From positions 62,001 to 126,000 of the forward strand of contig JAHBUW010000002.1 of assembly GCA_019637875.1 (NCBI GenBank): a stretch of DNA of 64,000 bases. The letters are read 5' to 3'. Under the pieces are notes generated by a model, which had not been told where the DNA came from, did not search any database, and saw only the letters and a program-made list of their open reading frames with translations. Of the stretch, positions 63,680-64,000 are shown in pieces. The translations under genes were made by a program, and so were the position numbers. Origin of the DNA: Pseudobdellovibrionaceae bacterium. Lineage in GTDB: Bacteria; Bdellovibrionota; Bdellovibrionia; Bdellovibrionales; Bdellovibrionaceae. The number at the start of each line of letters is the position of its first letter. Within the stretch, counting starts at the first letter, position 1.

Positions 63680-64000
63680 GTGCGGCTCCCGCCCGATCCG
63701 CGGGTCAACAGCACGCGGGCCAGGACGTTGATGATGAAGACGACCATCAAAAGCAGGAAGGCTCCCGCCCACGCCTGACGGTGCCAGTCGCTGAAGGGGC
63801 TGATCGCGTAGGTATAGATTTGGACCGGCAGCGACGGCATCGGCTGACTCAGCGACGTCGGCCAGAAGCGGTTTCCGAATGCCGTGAAGAGCAGCGGCGC
63901 GGTCTCGCCCGCCACGCGCGCCAGCGCCAAGATCACGCCGGTCGTGACGGCCGAACGACTGCCCTTCAGGACGACGTAGATCGAAACGCGCCAACGGCTC
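63676..64000 (-). CDS. pstA: Phosphate ABC transporter permease PstA (C-terminal part)
   Basis: The end of a PstA permease, cut by the window edge. The conserved cytoplasmic loop [20 protein letters not shown] contacts the ATPase and is a PstA/PstC signature. One membrane helix follows ([21 protein letters not shown]) before the stop, which overlaps pstB. The upstream genes (pstC, pstS) should lie to the right. Confidence 0.9.
   Translation of the reverse strand, partial: SRWRVSIYVVLKGSRSAVTTGVILALARVAGETAPLLFTAFGNRFWPTSLSQPMPSLPVQIYTYAISPFSDWHRQAWAGAFLLLMVVFIINVLARVLLTRGSGGSRT

Overview
The window is a chromosomal segment of a Gram-negative bacterium with high GC content. Many short genes encode proteins with Sec or lipoprotein signals, and there are outer-membrane barrels, a caa3-type cytochrome oxidase, type I glutamine synthetase with PII, SecA and a Pst phosphate transporter. 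Together with the 'FQNC' signal-peptide ending of the glycosidase at 61016 and the number of secreted hydrolases, this suggests a member of the Bdellovibrionota or a related delta-like lineage. The assignment is by overall impression; no 16S or marker search was possible.

Layout. 1-13.6 kb is backbone: a two-component pair, thioredoxin 2, small secreted proteins, an MDR oxidoreductase, a secreted caspase/CHAT-like protein, a secreted penicillin-binding/beta-lactamase-fold lipoprotein, a collagen-like Gly-X-Y surface protein and a frameshifted ClbS/DfsB gene. 13.6-30.4 kb is an accessory island. It has AT-richer flanks, a wrecked large serine recombinase (two frameshifts, two in-frame TAG codons), and a six-gene minus-strand operon that I read as a class 2 DISARM phage-defence locus: Vsr-like nuclease, C5 methyltransferase, UvrD-like helicase, DrmA, DrmB, DrmC. 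Beyond these lie uncharacterised AT-rich genes, including a PD-(D/E)XK-like nuclease preceded by a small ribbon-helix-helix-like protein. The island ends at a tRNA-Ser(GGA) gene whose 3' end faces it.

30.6-34.4 kb is a tightly overlapping four-gene operon: purine nucleoside phosphorylase, MTA/SAH deaminase, class II aldolase and MtnA. It fits salvage of methylthioadenosine or 5'-deoxyadenosine through an aldolase ('DHAP shunt') rather than the classical methionine salvage route. 34.5-38.3 kb carries a REC-HD-GYP regulator and two late steps of homogentisate/tyrosine breakdown (fumarylacetoacetase-like and maleylacetoacetate isomerase).

38.9-46 kb is the respiratory operon, transcribed leftward: membrane cytochrome c, Sco, CoxB with a fused cytochrome c domain, CoxA, CoxC, CoxD, then a terminator, heme O synthase and a trypsin-like protease with a barrel-like tail. 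46.3-51.6 kb holds two alpha/beta hydrolases and an SDR facing a FabH-like protein and an acyl-CoA ligase. 51.6-64 kb is housekeeping: DUF1993, a BamE-like lipoprotein, secA, trmL, glnB-glnA, a lipoyl-less GcvH-like acidic protein, a GH5 glycosidase and pstA-pstB-pstB.

The most interesting items are the DISARM variant with its Vsr and UvrD partners, the methylthioadenosine salvage operon, the secreted His-Cys caspase-fold candidate, and the FabH-like enzyme lacking its decarboxylation residues.
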